Shown in pieces: positions 46,558 to 56,859 of a stretch of 64,000 bases of DNA. The position numbers and the translations under genes were made by a program. The notes below the pieces were generated by a model, which saw only the letters and a program-made list of their open reading frames with translations, had not been told where the DNA came from and searched no databases. This stretch comes from Bromus sterilis. Lineage: Eukaryota > Streptophyta > Magnoliopsida > Poales > Poaceae. Numbering within the stretch: the first letter of the stretch is position 1; each line of letters opens with the position of its first letter. The stretch spans positions 428,228,270 through 428,292,269 of the forward strand of contig OX465595.1 of NCBI GenBank assembly GCA_950022295.1. Direction: 5' to 3'.

Positions 46558-48199
46558 TTATTACTCTTTTTGGAAAACTATAACAAAAGTGTACACATCT
46601 ATCTCAAGCTTCAGGATTACCCTACATTGATGAGATGCAGCCACACGCTGGTACCATCTTAAGTAGTAGCGTGTCGATTACACGCTACTAGTATTTCATT
46701 ACCAACCGTATCATACTAGTCAAACACCGATAGTCGGCATTATGAAACGCTGCAGGTAAGGGGTTTATATACTAGTGCAGTGAAGGATGATCGAAGACGC
46801 AGTGTTGCGACGATCGTCGTGAGGCGAGCGCATCATATTGCTTGAAGGTGTGGTAGTAGGGCGCTTTCAGGGCGGCAAACTAGGGTTGTGTGTGCCCAAG
46901 CATTCCGCTGTGGAGGATGAGCTCCGGCATGAGCGACCACCAGCGTCGACTTTTTCACCCTCTCCCTCAGGTGTCATGCTCGACATTCCGTGGATCGGGC
47001 ATTGTGTGCGGACTTCTTCTCTGAATTCGATGGGACCTCGAAAGCGTCAAGGTCTCCGGCGGATCCATCATGGCAGCGATAGAACGGGCGGCACCAAATA
47101 GGACACAACTTATCGTGAAAAGTGTACCAACATTATGATAATGTGTGTGCTTTGGGTGAGGCTTTGAGTCGATCTAGGGTGTTCGATTCCAATGTGGTGG
47201 ACGTCTGAATACCATTTAAATCCCTCCGGGTTCGAGTCGATCTGTGGGACTTAGGATGTTTGGACCATCCCAATCTGATCTGGTTATCCACTTTGGATGG
47301 CTAAAAGTTATTGGGTGTTCTGGAGTTGGCCAGAGAAGTCAGAACCTTGAAAAATGGACCCCTCAAACTGCCCCTATACGTTCGGGCAAATAACTTGTTC
47401 GGTGATTGGTTACTTACTTTTACCCAACCTGACACCTCAAATCGACCCTATACGTTGGAGTTGTACGCCCCACCCAATCCAACCCATATATGGAAGGATA
47501 TGGTGAGGTCCGGACACGTCTTGATGCGTGGTCCGCCACATTGGACCAGATCACGCTGGGCCACCACACCCCCTTTATAACCCCACCTCCGATGAACACT
47601 AGACCTTGGTCAATACTCTGAAATCTTCACTTCATGTCTCCTCCCTTCCCCGTTCGGTCCCTTCCTCTCCCAGACATCGCGTCAGGTGGCAGATCGGGCA
47701 ACCCCATAGATTAGGACACCTAGATGTGGATAACGATAAGGAGCTCGCCATTAGCCGCACTTGCGCGATCGCGGGTGGACGGGGTCCGCAGCTCGAGCTC
47801 CACGACACCCCCATAGCCCATCAGCACAATGTGGACGATAATGATTGGCTCTGACCCATCGTCTTTCTGTGGCAAGGCAGATCCACCACCTCCCGCAACC
47901 ATCTCCCTCCCTTTCGGCCCATGCTCCTCCTGGATGGTGTTGGGTTCTCATGCTAGCGCCGACCTAATCAAAGGCGCGCGCAGGGCACTGTTAGAAGGCT
48001 GGTTGCAGACAAAGAAATATGATGGATGACTGGTGACTCGACACATCGGGTTTCTAAAATCAAATATGTTGGGTTCTGTTGAAGTTGCGTAGGAACGGAG
48101 AAGAAGGGAGAAACCCGGTACAACGACTCTTGTGTTGCCCTCCACACGGATGATACGAGGGTGACTAACCCATGGTGTCGCCAAGAGGAGGGCGACACA
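46558..48199. repeat. Unclassified ~1.6-kb repeat, copy 2
   Basis: This is the partner of 23199-24831 in the same orientation. It includes the hairpin GTAGCGTGT/ACACGCTAC near 46667 and the CTTTATAACC site near 47573. The match starts at TTATTACTC and ends at GGGCGACRCA; neither edge shows a target duplication or inverted repeat that I can see. It ends ~415 bp before the PLAC8 gene. Confidence 0.75.
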
Positions 48200-48613
48200 G
48201 GAGTCCGAGAGCTCCTTTTCCAACAGGTACCTTTTACCTTTTTGTATTTATTTTGGTCAGATACGTGTTTACTACTATTACTGCAGCTAGGCTAGGGAGT
48301 AAATGAGCCTCAAAGTCACATGCAAACATGCAATGTCGCATACACGACAGCACACAGCAGTAGTGACAAGCTAACCTAGGACGAATACTGGCGTTGATGC
48401 GCTGGTGACAAGTGACATTCTCGAGAGGCCGACGTGGCTCGTGGAAAACGGGTTGTTGAAGGAAGCCATCAACTCCGTTGTTAAATATGCACCACCCACA
48501 CCCACGGCAGCTCGATCTCACATTCACAAGCCCGGCCGGCGAGCTTCTTCTACTGTACAACCCAAGTAAGCATCACAGCTAGCGCCGGCGGCAGCATAGC
48601 CATAGCCATAGCC

Positions 48614-49083
48614 ATGGCCTCCTCCTGGTCCACCGGCCTCTTGGGCTGCTTCGACGACGTTGGCACATGTAAGCTTAACTCCCTCCCTAGCTCTAATGAT
48701 CTATAGACTTAATTACATGCTGCTGTTGTGTGTGGGGATGGGGTGCCTTAATTTGCTCCTGCTGCTGCTACCGCTCCAGGCTTCGTGAGCAATACGGGCT
48801 CAAGGAGAAGCCCTGCGCCGACTGCTGCGTCCACTTGTTCTGCCACCAATGCGCCATCTGCCAGGAGTATCGCGAGCTCAAGACCCGCGGCTTCGACATG
48901 AAGCTCGGTACGTACACTAGAATCTTTCCTTCATGAACCATGCATTGCACTTTATTGACCATCGAGTGTTTCTTCTTTCTTTCTTGTCCATCTCTTGATG
49001 CAGGGTGGAACGACAACATAGACAAGATGGCGAAGAGCGCTCCCACCGCCGCGCCTCAGGCTTACCCCGGGATGACAACATAG
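48614..49083 (+). pseudogene. PLAC8 / plant cadmium resistance family gene lacking its core
   Basis: Exon 1 (48614-48668) gives MASSWSTGLLGCFDDVGT and ends at a GTAAGC donor. The next recognisable coding runs ~48735-48907: CCCYRSRLREQYGLKEKPC, then ADCCVHLFCHQCAICQEYRE and LKTRGFDMKLG. Exon 3 (49004-49083) gives WNDNIDKMAKSAPTAAPQAY to a TAG. The ends match plant PCR/cell-number-regulator proteins (membrane proteins linked to metal export and organ size). The usual middle exon, with the CPC motif and first membrane segment (about 40-45 residues), is missing: only ~65 bases separate the donor from the second block. An in-frame exon starting after TATAG at 48707 is possible, but still lacks CPC. 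Expression is unknown; I rate it a damaged gene. Confidence 0.78.
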
Positions 49084-50090
49084 GGTGGCACGACAACCTA
49101 ACTTTCATTTACTAGTATTATATTAATTGTGCCCAGTGTCAAGTGTAATATGTATAAGAAATATCGAATGCTCTCAGCTTCCATTCTACCAATCATTCTC
49201 TATCTGGGTATGCCCCCACCATGTGTCACGTTTATTTTTCTCACTAGGTAAAGATAAAATAACACAAGGAGCGGTTAATTAACTATCCACCTTCTTAGTA
49301 AAAAAAGAGAGAGTACATGTACATTAATGGACGATGGTAAATCAACTCCATGACCAAATTTATTTTTTAAAAATAATCTCCAACCAAATTAACCGAGGCA
49401 GGATTTGATTCTATAGCCATTTCAATGAGATCGAACGGTTGAGTGTATTGTAAGATGAAGTTAACCAAAAAAAAATCTTTGAACAAGTCAATACTTTGAA
49501 GAAAACAAAATTAACTCGGAACTGAATGGAGCAATATTGAATAAATACTTAAGCTAAGAATGCAATCAATACCAAAACATGGATCGCAGAAGATAATACC
49601 ATAACTAAGTAAACAATACATGTAAAAAGGTCTTACAAATAGACAAAAATTCTTAAATATTGTGAGGCTGAATACATAACATAGCATAGAGGAATGTAGC
49701 GAAAGAAACAAGTATTCAGAATTGTCTTCACAAAAGAACGTAACCAATTTCTTTGGAACAGATAAAGTGCACATAGTAAAAAGAGGTAAAAAATTGCAAC
49801 CAGTTGTCTCGATGAAGACGATGGATCTGTTGGTCCAGTTCAACTTGCTGGTACATTTCTACATCTAGTTGGAGGGGTTGAGAAGAAACTCAAAAACACG
49901 AAAGTATTGAACCTATTCTTCTTAAGCCAAGTTCACTTGGAACTTGACCAATCACTCAGGGATATGAGAAGATTACTAGTATTTCTCGCTGTCTAATTAT
50001 TCGGACACAAATTGCCTCTTTCTTTGTGGTGGGGATTAAATCAAAATAGAAAAAAATCTCACATCGAGCTTAGGGAGAAGCAAGCTCGAA
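49084..50090. other. Spacer downstream of the PLAC8 gene
   Basis: AT-rich, with AAATTTATTTTTTAAAAATA-type low complexity near 49355 and no recognisable gene. The 110-codon minus ORF at 49511-49843 is Cys/Phe-rich but featureless. Confidence 0.45.
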
Positions 50091-51130
50091 CTAATAACTT
50101 CCACTACGTCAAGCTCGAACCAACTTTTTTTTGTCTCAGTTGCAAAACCACTCTAGATTCACAACTGGATTTGAGCTTTTGTTCGCCTCAATTGCATCTG
50201 CACCATCGACTCGCAACTATGCCCAAAGTTTCTTGTCCCGGTTGTGAGTCCATTTGACCATGGTTTAAAAAACCGAGACGGCGAGGCTGTCGGTTCAGGT
50301 TTTTATCAGTCGGTCCGTCGGTTCATCGGTTCAATTGTCGGTTTATAAGTAAAAAATAATGTATATTTTATCAATAATTATCAATAAATAATGCCAAAGG
50401 GGACATCTACGCACTATAGGGTTTGTCTTTGGATGAAATCAAGAGAAGTTTTCCCAATTCTACCAAAACCCTAGCAAAAGATAGGTTTTCTTCCTTTTTT
50501 TGATTATACCCCTAGGTTGTTCAAATTAAAATGAGTCGATTGAAGGGCTTTTTAAAAACTAGCAGTTTTCTGTGAACTGCCCGGTTCACTTATTTTTTGT
50601 GAAAACCGGCTGGTTCAACCAGATTTTTTGCTTCGATTGCTCAAACGGTCCAGTACTCTTAAAAACCCGACGAGATCGCCGGTTCTGGTTCTTTCCGGTC
50701 CGATCATCGGTCCAGTCCGGTTTTTTAAACTATGCACACAACTAGGTCCAAAGCTGTTTGTCCTAGTTATGAGTTCATCATCGACTCCCAACTGGTCTCG
50801 ATCTGGGCCTAATCCCTTTTTAGCTCAGCTGTAAATCTGCTCTAAACTATCTTTGGAGCCCGACCACTTTTTTCTACCTCGGTTACAAGTCTACCCTCGA
50901 CCCGTAACTCCTAGAAGTTTTTTTCCTAGTTGCAAGTCCACAATTGACTCGCAGCTGGGCACGATCTAGGCTTGACCCTTTTTTGGTATTAGTTGCAAGT
51001 CTACCCTTGACTCGCAACCGAGCCTAACTTCTTTTTCTGTGCCTAAGTTGCAAGTCCACTCTCGACTTGCAAGTAGGTTCAAGTTTTTCTTGTCCTAGTA
51101 GCAGGTTCACCTGTAACTTGGCTTCAGTTG
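50090..51130. repeat. Diverged tandem array, ~55-63-bp unit
   Basis: The motif GTTGCAAGTCCAC...CGACTCGCAACTGGG...TTTTTTGTCCTAG recurs at least seven times, for example at 50930, 50993 and 51048. It is interrupted by a MITE at 50259-50734. Units differ by many substitutions, so the array is old. Confidence 0.75.
50259..50734. mobile_element. MITE with CATRGTTTAAAAAACCG inverted termini
   Basis: The left end CATGGTTTAAAAAACCG and the right end (inverted) CATAGTTTAAAAAACCG match at 16 of 17 positions. The 476-bp body is rich in CGGTTC/GGTCCG words and has no ORF of note. It lies inside the tandem array. I could not find a clean target duplication; a hAT-like origin is a guess. Confidence 0.7.
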
Positions 51131-52033
51131 GGTCTGAACATTTTTTTTTCAAAATTTTCAACAATTTTCAACTCATGAATATTTCGAAATTTATGAACGT
51201 GTTTTCTGAATCGACAAACATTTTTTTGAATATGTGAACAAATTTCAAATATCAATTTTTTTCTTCAAATCTACATATATTTTTTGAATGCATAATCAAT
51301 CTTTCAATATGTGTTTGAAATGGTTTACTGTATATTTAAAAAAAATCACCATGTATTAAAAACATTGATCGTACATTAAAAGAGGTTAAGTGTGTACTAA
51401 AAAATGTTTAGTGTGTATTAAATAAATATTTAATGAGTAATTAATATTTTATCATATATAAATAATTCCATTGTATATTAAAAATGTTTAATGTACATTA
51501 CAAAAATAGCGTGTATTCAAAGAATAATCATCATATATTAAAGGAATGTTCACCGTATATTAGAACAAACAAACAAACAAATAAACCGTTGTTAACCTAC
51601 TATTAGAAACTAGCCATCAAAGACGTGATGTATAAAAGCTCATTTCGATCATCAAGCTAGCCATCAAATACGTTTTTTTAGCATAAGCCATCAAATACGT
51701 ACTACGCTGCCACCCAGATGGATGTGTGGGCCGTGCTAATTTTTTGTTTTGGGCTTTGGTGAATTAAAATCAAACAAATAAGATAAGCAATATTGAAATA
51801 AAGTAACACCGACATCATACTTAGATGTAAGATATGATATACCAATGTCAACATCTAGATGAACCCTAGAGGGATTTTGTATTTTGGAACCACATGTATG
51901 GGCGGAGTGCATGTTCAGTCCACACGTTTTTTTATGGTAACTTTACTGTGGGAGGTTGATAATTTTAATGCGCAAAGATGGCAAATTTGGTTCTTAAGTT
52001 TGTTTTAACAAAAAAGTTAGTACTCCATGAAAC
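51130..52033. other. AT-rich spacer with degenerate tandem words
   Basis: 51330-51560 contains about ten loosely repeated words of the type GTGTATTAAAAATGTTTA. The rest is low-complexity AT-rich DNA without a gene. Confidence 0.5.
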
Positions 52034-52849
52034 TAGCCCATGAAACAGGCCAGAATCGACCAAAACTGCGAGTGTTGATGACCGTCACGTAAATGCACCT
52101 TGGGGTTCGTCAATGGTGGAAATCACTCCGGGAACACAAAACGATGATTAATAGCCCATGTAACTATGATTAATAGCCCGTGAAACAGGCCAGAATCGAC
52201 CAAAACTGCGAGTGTTGATGACCGTCACGTAAATGCACCCTGGGGTTCGTCAATGGTGGAAATCACTCCGGGGACCCAAAACGGTGATTAATAGCCCATG
52301 AAACAGGCCAGAATCGGCCAAAACTACGAGTGTTGATGACCGACATCTAAATGCACCTTGGGGTTCGTCAATGGTGGAAATCACTCCGGGGACCCAAAAC
52401 GGTGATTAATAGCCCATGTAACTGTGATTAATAGCCCATGAAATAGGCCAGAATCGGCCAAAACTGCGAGTATTGATGACCGTCACGTAAATGCACCCTG
52501 GGGTTCGTCAATGGTGGAAATCACTCCGGGGATCCAAAACGGTGATTAATAGCCCATGTAACTGTGATTAATAGCCCATCGAACAGGCCAGAATCAGCCA
52601 AAACTGCGAGTGTTGATGACCGACACGTAAATGCACCCTGGGGTTCGTCAATGGTGGAAATCACTCCGGGAATCGAAAACGGTGATTAATAGCCCATGTA
52701 ACTGTGATTAATAGCCCATGGAACAGGCCAGAATCGGCCAAAACTGCGAGTGTTGATGACCGGCACGTAAATGCACCCTGGGGTTCGTCAATGGTGAAAA
52801 TCACTCCGGGGACCCAAAACGGTGATTAATAGCTGACTCCGGGGACCCA
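52034..52849. repeat. Minisatellite, ~117-142-bp unit, six copies
   Basis: Each unit carries AGGCCAGAATCGRCCAAAAC, the segment GTTGATGACCG...GTAAATGCACC and TGGGGTTCGTCAATGGTG. The CCAGAATC anchors are near 52050, 52190, 52307, 52449, 52586 and 52728. The 117-bp unit lacks the GCCCATGTAACTGTGATTAATA block. Units are highly alike, so the array expanded recently. Confidence 0.9.
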
Positions 52850-53070
52850 ATTCCATGCCATTGTTAATGATGTTCGCTACTTAATAGATATGGGTCAGAG
52901 AGAGGTGCAAGTTTCTCACTGTAGTAGAGACCAGAATAAAGTGAGCCATGAATTGGCTACTCATGGTCGTAGCACCACTGCTGTGTGGTTTTGTGAGGGT
53001 CTGGAGTCTGTCTTAAATTTATGTAACACTGAAAAACCTCCTGAGTAATTGATTTCTAGTTTCGCAAAAA
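52848..53070 (+). pseudogene. LINE 3' end: RNase H C-terminus and poly(A)
   Basis: The open frame 52848-53048 contains VQVSHCSRDQNKVSHELATH, the C-terminal RNase H signature of plant LINEs, and ends at TAA (53046). A short untranslated stretch and a run of nine A follow at ~53059. The 5' side is cut where the minisatellite ends, sharing the words CTCCGGGGACCCA. This is a 5'-truncated LINE insertion. Confidence 0.75.
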
Positions 53071-53542
53071 AAAACTCATGGAATATCATTTTTTGTTGGG
53101 ATTTGTTGTTTTCCGCGTGCTTAACTCCATAAAAAATGGATGTGCGATGGTGCCTCCATCCGTACGTGACGCCAGGGATGTAAATTTGAATGGTACCCTT
53201 GAAACCTACTTAGTTGAACCGAATGAAGTAGAGTTTCAAAAATGAAGGAAATTCTGAAAACCTAGGTTCATTTAGTTAAACTAAAGAGGATCTGAGGGTA
53301 TCCTTAAGATTTTAACGTGTGGCAGTTATCTTTTACCGTACGTATTTTGATAGCTTAAAATTGCGGTTATTATTATGTGCTAGAGAGAGATGGTCTTAGT
53401 TTGGAACAAACTCTAAGAGTGGAGTAGAAAGATTCGGACGCAACGTTGTTATCAGAGGCAGGGCAGGAGAAGCGGTCTCAGCTGAGCTGAGTAGTAGAGT
53501 GGATGGATGGATGGAGTAGGATCGACCAAGACCAAGTCCCGG

Positions 53543-53544
<2 letters not shown>
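53071..53544. other. Upstream region of the HIPP gene
   Basis: No gene recognised. 53490-53520 carries GATGGATGGATGGA repeats. Confidence 0.4.

Positions 53545-53576
<32 letters not shown>
53545..53576. repeat. (TA)16 microsatellite in the HIPP promoter
   Basis: Sixteen TA units end 108 bases before the ATG at 53685. It lies where a TATA box is expected and could serve as one; its length is likely to vary between accessions. Confidence 0.8.
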
Positions 53577-53577
<1 letters not shown>

Positions 53578-53684
53578 TATACGCCATGCTCATCTCCTCT
53601 TCTCTTGTCTCGTCGCCAACCCAACCTCTGACTGATCCATCTCTTTTTCCTCCTCTCCTCTGGCAACCCAGCTCAAGTGAGGTC

Positions 53685-54909
53685 ATGGCGGAGGGCTTCG
53701 ACGCAGAGGGGGAGAAAGAGGAGACCAACCAGCAGCAGCAGAAGAAGAAAGGAGACGGCGACGACGCTGGTGCCGGGAAGAAGAAACCAGCGCCCCTGGT
53801 GCTGGATGTGGACCTGCACTGCGACGGCTGCGCCCGCAAGGTCGTCAAGGCCATCAAAGCTTCCCAAGGAGTGGAGGGCGTGGCGGCGGACGTGGCCGCC
53901 GGCACGGTGACGGTGAGCGGAAAGGCGGTGGACCCGTGGGACCTCAAGGACCGGATCGAGGCCAGGACGCACAAGCCCGTCGCCTTCGTCTCGCCGCCCA
54001 ATCCCAATCCCAGTCCTCCCAAGAAGAAGAAGGGAGATCTCGCCCCTGTCGCCGCCGAGTGCAACAAGTGTCCGGCCACCGATTGCAAGGGCAACAAGGC
54101 CGCCGGCGATGAGGACAAGAAGAAGAAGTAGCACAATAAGGAGGTACGTGATTACTGATTAGATTGATGATTTCGCAGGGTAGTCGTGATCAAATTCAAA
54201 GTGATTGTAAGTTTGTTTGTTGGTTAGGAGGAGGGTGCGACGGTGGTGGTGCTGAAGATGGGGCTCCACTGCAACGGCTGCATTGACCGGATCAGGCGGA
54301 CCGCCCACAAGATCAAAGGTACATACTACAGTAGCAACCATTGAATAATTAATTGTGCATGCAATGCAACCACCCACCCCCTCTCTCTGTTCCTGCCATG
54401 GCATGGCATGCATGCAGTACGTACATTCATTCATAATGATTGAGGTCTTTGGCCCTGGGCTGGGGCTGGGCATGCATGCAGGTGTGAGGGAGGTGAAGGT
54501 GGACACGGCCAAGGAGGAGGTGACGGTGCAGGGCACCATGGACGCCAAGGCGCTCCCCGACGTGCTCAGTCGCAAGCTCCGGAGGGACGTCGTCCCTGTC
54601 CCGATGGCCAAGAGCAAGGACTACGGGGCAGCCAAGAAGAAGCAGGAAGGCGCTGATGACAAGCAGGTGGCCGGGGAGGAGCAGCCGCAGTCGCAGTCGC
54701 AGCAGGGAGGAGGAGGAGGAGGCGGAGGCAAGAAGAAGAAGAAGAAGCAGCAGCACGGTGGGGGAGAAGAGGCCGGCGAAGCTGCTATGGTGGTGGAGGA
54801 GCAGCAGCAGGCGGCGTTCCCGATGGCGATGATGTACCAGCGGGTGGAGATGCTTCACGCGCCGCAGATGTTTAGCGACGAGAACCCCAACGCCTGCGCC
54901 GTCATGTGA
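53685..54909 (+). pseudogene. Heavy-metal-associated isoprenylated protein (HIPP), two HMA domains, in-frame TAG in exon 1
   Basis: Exon 1 (53685-54143) holds an acidic/Lys-rich N-terminus and the first HMA domain with LHCDGCARK (C46, C49). Exon 2 (54228-54318) opens the second HMA domain with LHCNGC. Exon 3 (54482-54909) completes it, then a Lys/Gln/Gly-rich linker and a C-terminal CAVM isoprenylation box. Donors GTACGT and GTACAT and acceptors TTAG and GCAG keep the frame. HIPPs bind metal ions via CxxC and attach to membranes through the lipid. Exon 1, however, contains TAG at 54129-54131, four codons before its donor. As read, translation stops after 148 residues with one HMA domain and no CaaX. 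Either a nonsense mutation has truncated the gene, or an unseen splice avoids the codon. All other parts look intact. Confidence 0.88.
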
Positions 54910-55343
54910 TGCACGCTCTAGTCTGGTACCTACTTGTACTTGGTCGACCCACGATCCTAGCTAGTGGTACAATACCTAGTAGCTACTGTCTGTATACTAC
55001 AGTACGTAGCGCTGGACTATGCACGTAATTACTCCTATATATCTTGGCAACAGATAGATATTATACGTATTGGCCATGCATGCATGCATGGTACCAAGCT
55101 CTACTTAATTTGCTGATCCAACGTCGTTCATGGTTGCGGATTCGTCTTGTGTTCGATTGGTTTGGTTGGTTTGGTGACACACACAAGATTCATTTCCATC
55201 CATGGATCGGCTCGGCGGCATTCAATAGTATGTAGCATCCATGCATGAATCCATGGCCTTCCTGTCAGCCTGCGCTGCTGCTCCATCATCTGCCAGCACT
55301 AGGCAGGCCTCGGTGTGCTAAAACTAGCCTGACTGTGCGTGCG
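54910..55343. other. 3' flank of the HIPP gene
   Basis: Plant-like 3' untranslated and intergenic DNA with GCATGCATGCATGG runs near 55075. No further gene seen. Confidence 0.45.
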
Positions 55344-55905
55344 TTTTTTTTTTGAACGGGAAGGGTCATTAACCCAGATTTGCGGTACAAACTACAAGAA
55401 AGCCCCTCACATCATGAGGAATAACAACATTGGGGCTAAGTATTACAAAGAGGACCCTAAAAGGAAAACTTGAAACACAATCGGGTCCCTCATCACCGCA
55501 GACTTGCCGAAGCTGCCTGTCACGGCCAGTGCCGTCGCCGCCGGGGACGCAGCCACTTGGGGCGATAACACCGAAGACTGCCGGAGTACAGGAGCTAAAG
55601 GGCCTCCCATCTGGCACAAAGGCCTGGAGGTTTGACTGGCGCCGGCAACTTGCCGCATCCGCCCAGAAAAAGAGCCGCCATTCGACTAGAACAGTAACGA
55701 CGATGAAGCGCCGAGTTGATGCCGTCGAGAATAAGCTCGTGTTGGGATCAGCGGCAAGGGGCCTCCAGCAGACAAATCCAGCAAGAGAAGCACAGATCCC
55801 ATCTCGACATCCATCGCCTCGATGGCTGAAGAGGAGAGGAACGGGGGCTACTCCGGGCAGATCCTCCCCGAAGTTTATGCCGAACTTATTGGTGGAGCGT
55901 TGTTA
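55344..55905 (-). mobile_element. Retroposed sequence ending in a poly(T) run (minus-strand poly(A))
   Basis: A run of ten T at 55344 begins a ~560-bp GC-balanced segment that, on the minus strand, ends TGACCCTTCCCGTTC plus A run. This is the layout of a LINE or processed-transcript 3' end. Minus-strand frames have stops and no recognised domain. Confidence 0.45.
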
Positions 55906-56024
55906 AATTGCATGCGGCACGTACGGCACATGTTGATGGGGAAGAACAGGAGAGTACGTATACATACGTAATCGCAGTCGCGTGGTCATCTTATGTTGTA
56001 TGATACTATTTTAAGTCAAAGCCG

Positions 56025-56585
56025 TTGTTCCCTTTTAGGCTGTTCCGGCGCCGTTTCCGTATGTGTAGACAGTTGTTTAACCGTATTCGGAAGGGAGTGA
56101 CAGATTATGATAATTACTTCAAAATGAAGCATGAATATTGTACTGGCAAGTTTGGGTTCTCCTCTTATCAGAAATGTACAACAACAATTCACATGCTTGC
56201 ATATAAAGTGCCCGGTGACCTAGTTGATGAGTATGTGCGCATGAGCGAGTCTATTTGTCTCAAGGCATTGTACAGATTTTGCCGAGTTCTGGTTGCAGTG
56301 TTTGGCCCCGAGTACTTGCGAGGACTAAATGCCGCGGATACAACTCGATTGTTGGAGATCAATGCTCTAGAGGTTCCTCGGGCATGCTCAGTAGCATTGA
56401 CTGTATGCATTGGGAGTGAAAAAACTGCCCATTTACCTGGCAGGGGATGTACAAGGGACATGCCAAGGGCTCCACTGTGATCCTCGAGGCTGTGGCATCT
56501 CATGATCTTTGGATTTGTCACTCTTTTTTGCCATGACAGGTTCTCACAATGATATCAACGTTCTTCAACACTCCCCCATCATCTC
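56025..56585 (+). pseudogene. PIF/Harbinger transposase remnant
   Basis: The first frame (56025-56390) reads FRRRFRM, FGFSSYQKCTTTIHMLAYKV and EYLRGLNAADTTRLLEI, as in grass Harbinger DDE transposases. A frameshift near 56376 leads to MLSSIDCMHWE, which has the first catalytic Asp. A TGA at the usual Trp of EWKN follows, then MYKGHAKGSTVILEAVASHD. After another shift comes SHNDINVL, with the second Asp. Two frameshifts and one nonsense codon make it dead. The C-terminal part is cut by the neighbouring fragment. Confidence 0.85.
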
Positions 56586-56859
56586 TTTTACGCTTAGGAG
56601 TTTGTTCATTATTTTTATCATCACCCAGAACAGTTTCAACCACCACTTGATCCAGAGTTTCATTAGTCACCAGTACCTCTTCCACTTCATAGTGAAATCG
56701 ATAAAACTATGTGCCAAGACAACCCTCCGCCACCTTAGGAATTTCAGCAACTCGCCTGCATCCAATTTTGGCACGGGCCGAGATGGGTCTAAATATGGTA
56801 GACAAATCCACCTCCAGAGTCACACCTACAAGCCCACCAGCATAAGCTACAGCTTCCAT
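56586..56859 (-). pseudogene. LINE ORF1-like (DUF4283/zinc-knuckle type) fragment
   Basis: On the minus strand a frame begins VGVTLEVDLSTIFRPISARA and continues KIGCRRVAEIPKVAEGCLGT, then a TAG, then FYRFHYEVEEVLV. This matches the segment after DUF4283 in plant LINE ORF1 proteins (VKIGCRD...VPxVVEG). The retroelement LTR at 56861 enters right at its edge, with CCATG (56856-56860) as the presumed target site. Confidence 0.55.

Noticed and set aside
53396..54136. 246-codon minus-strand ORF over the HIPP gene
   Set aside because: It is antisense to exon 1, and its Ser/Leu/Phe runs mirror Lys/Glu codons and the TA repeat.
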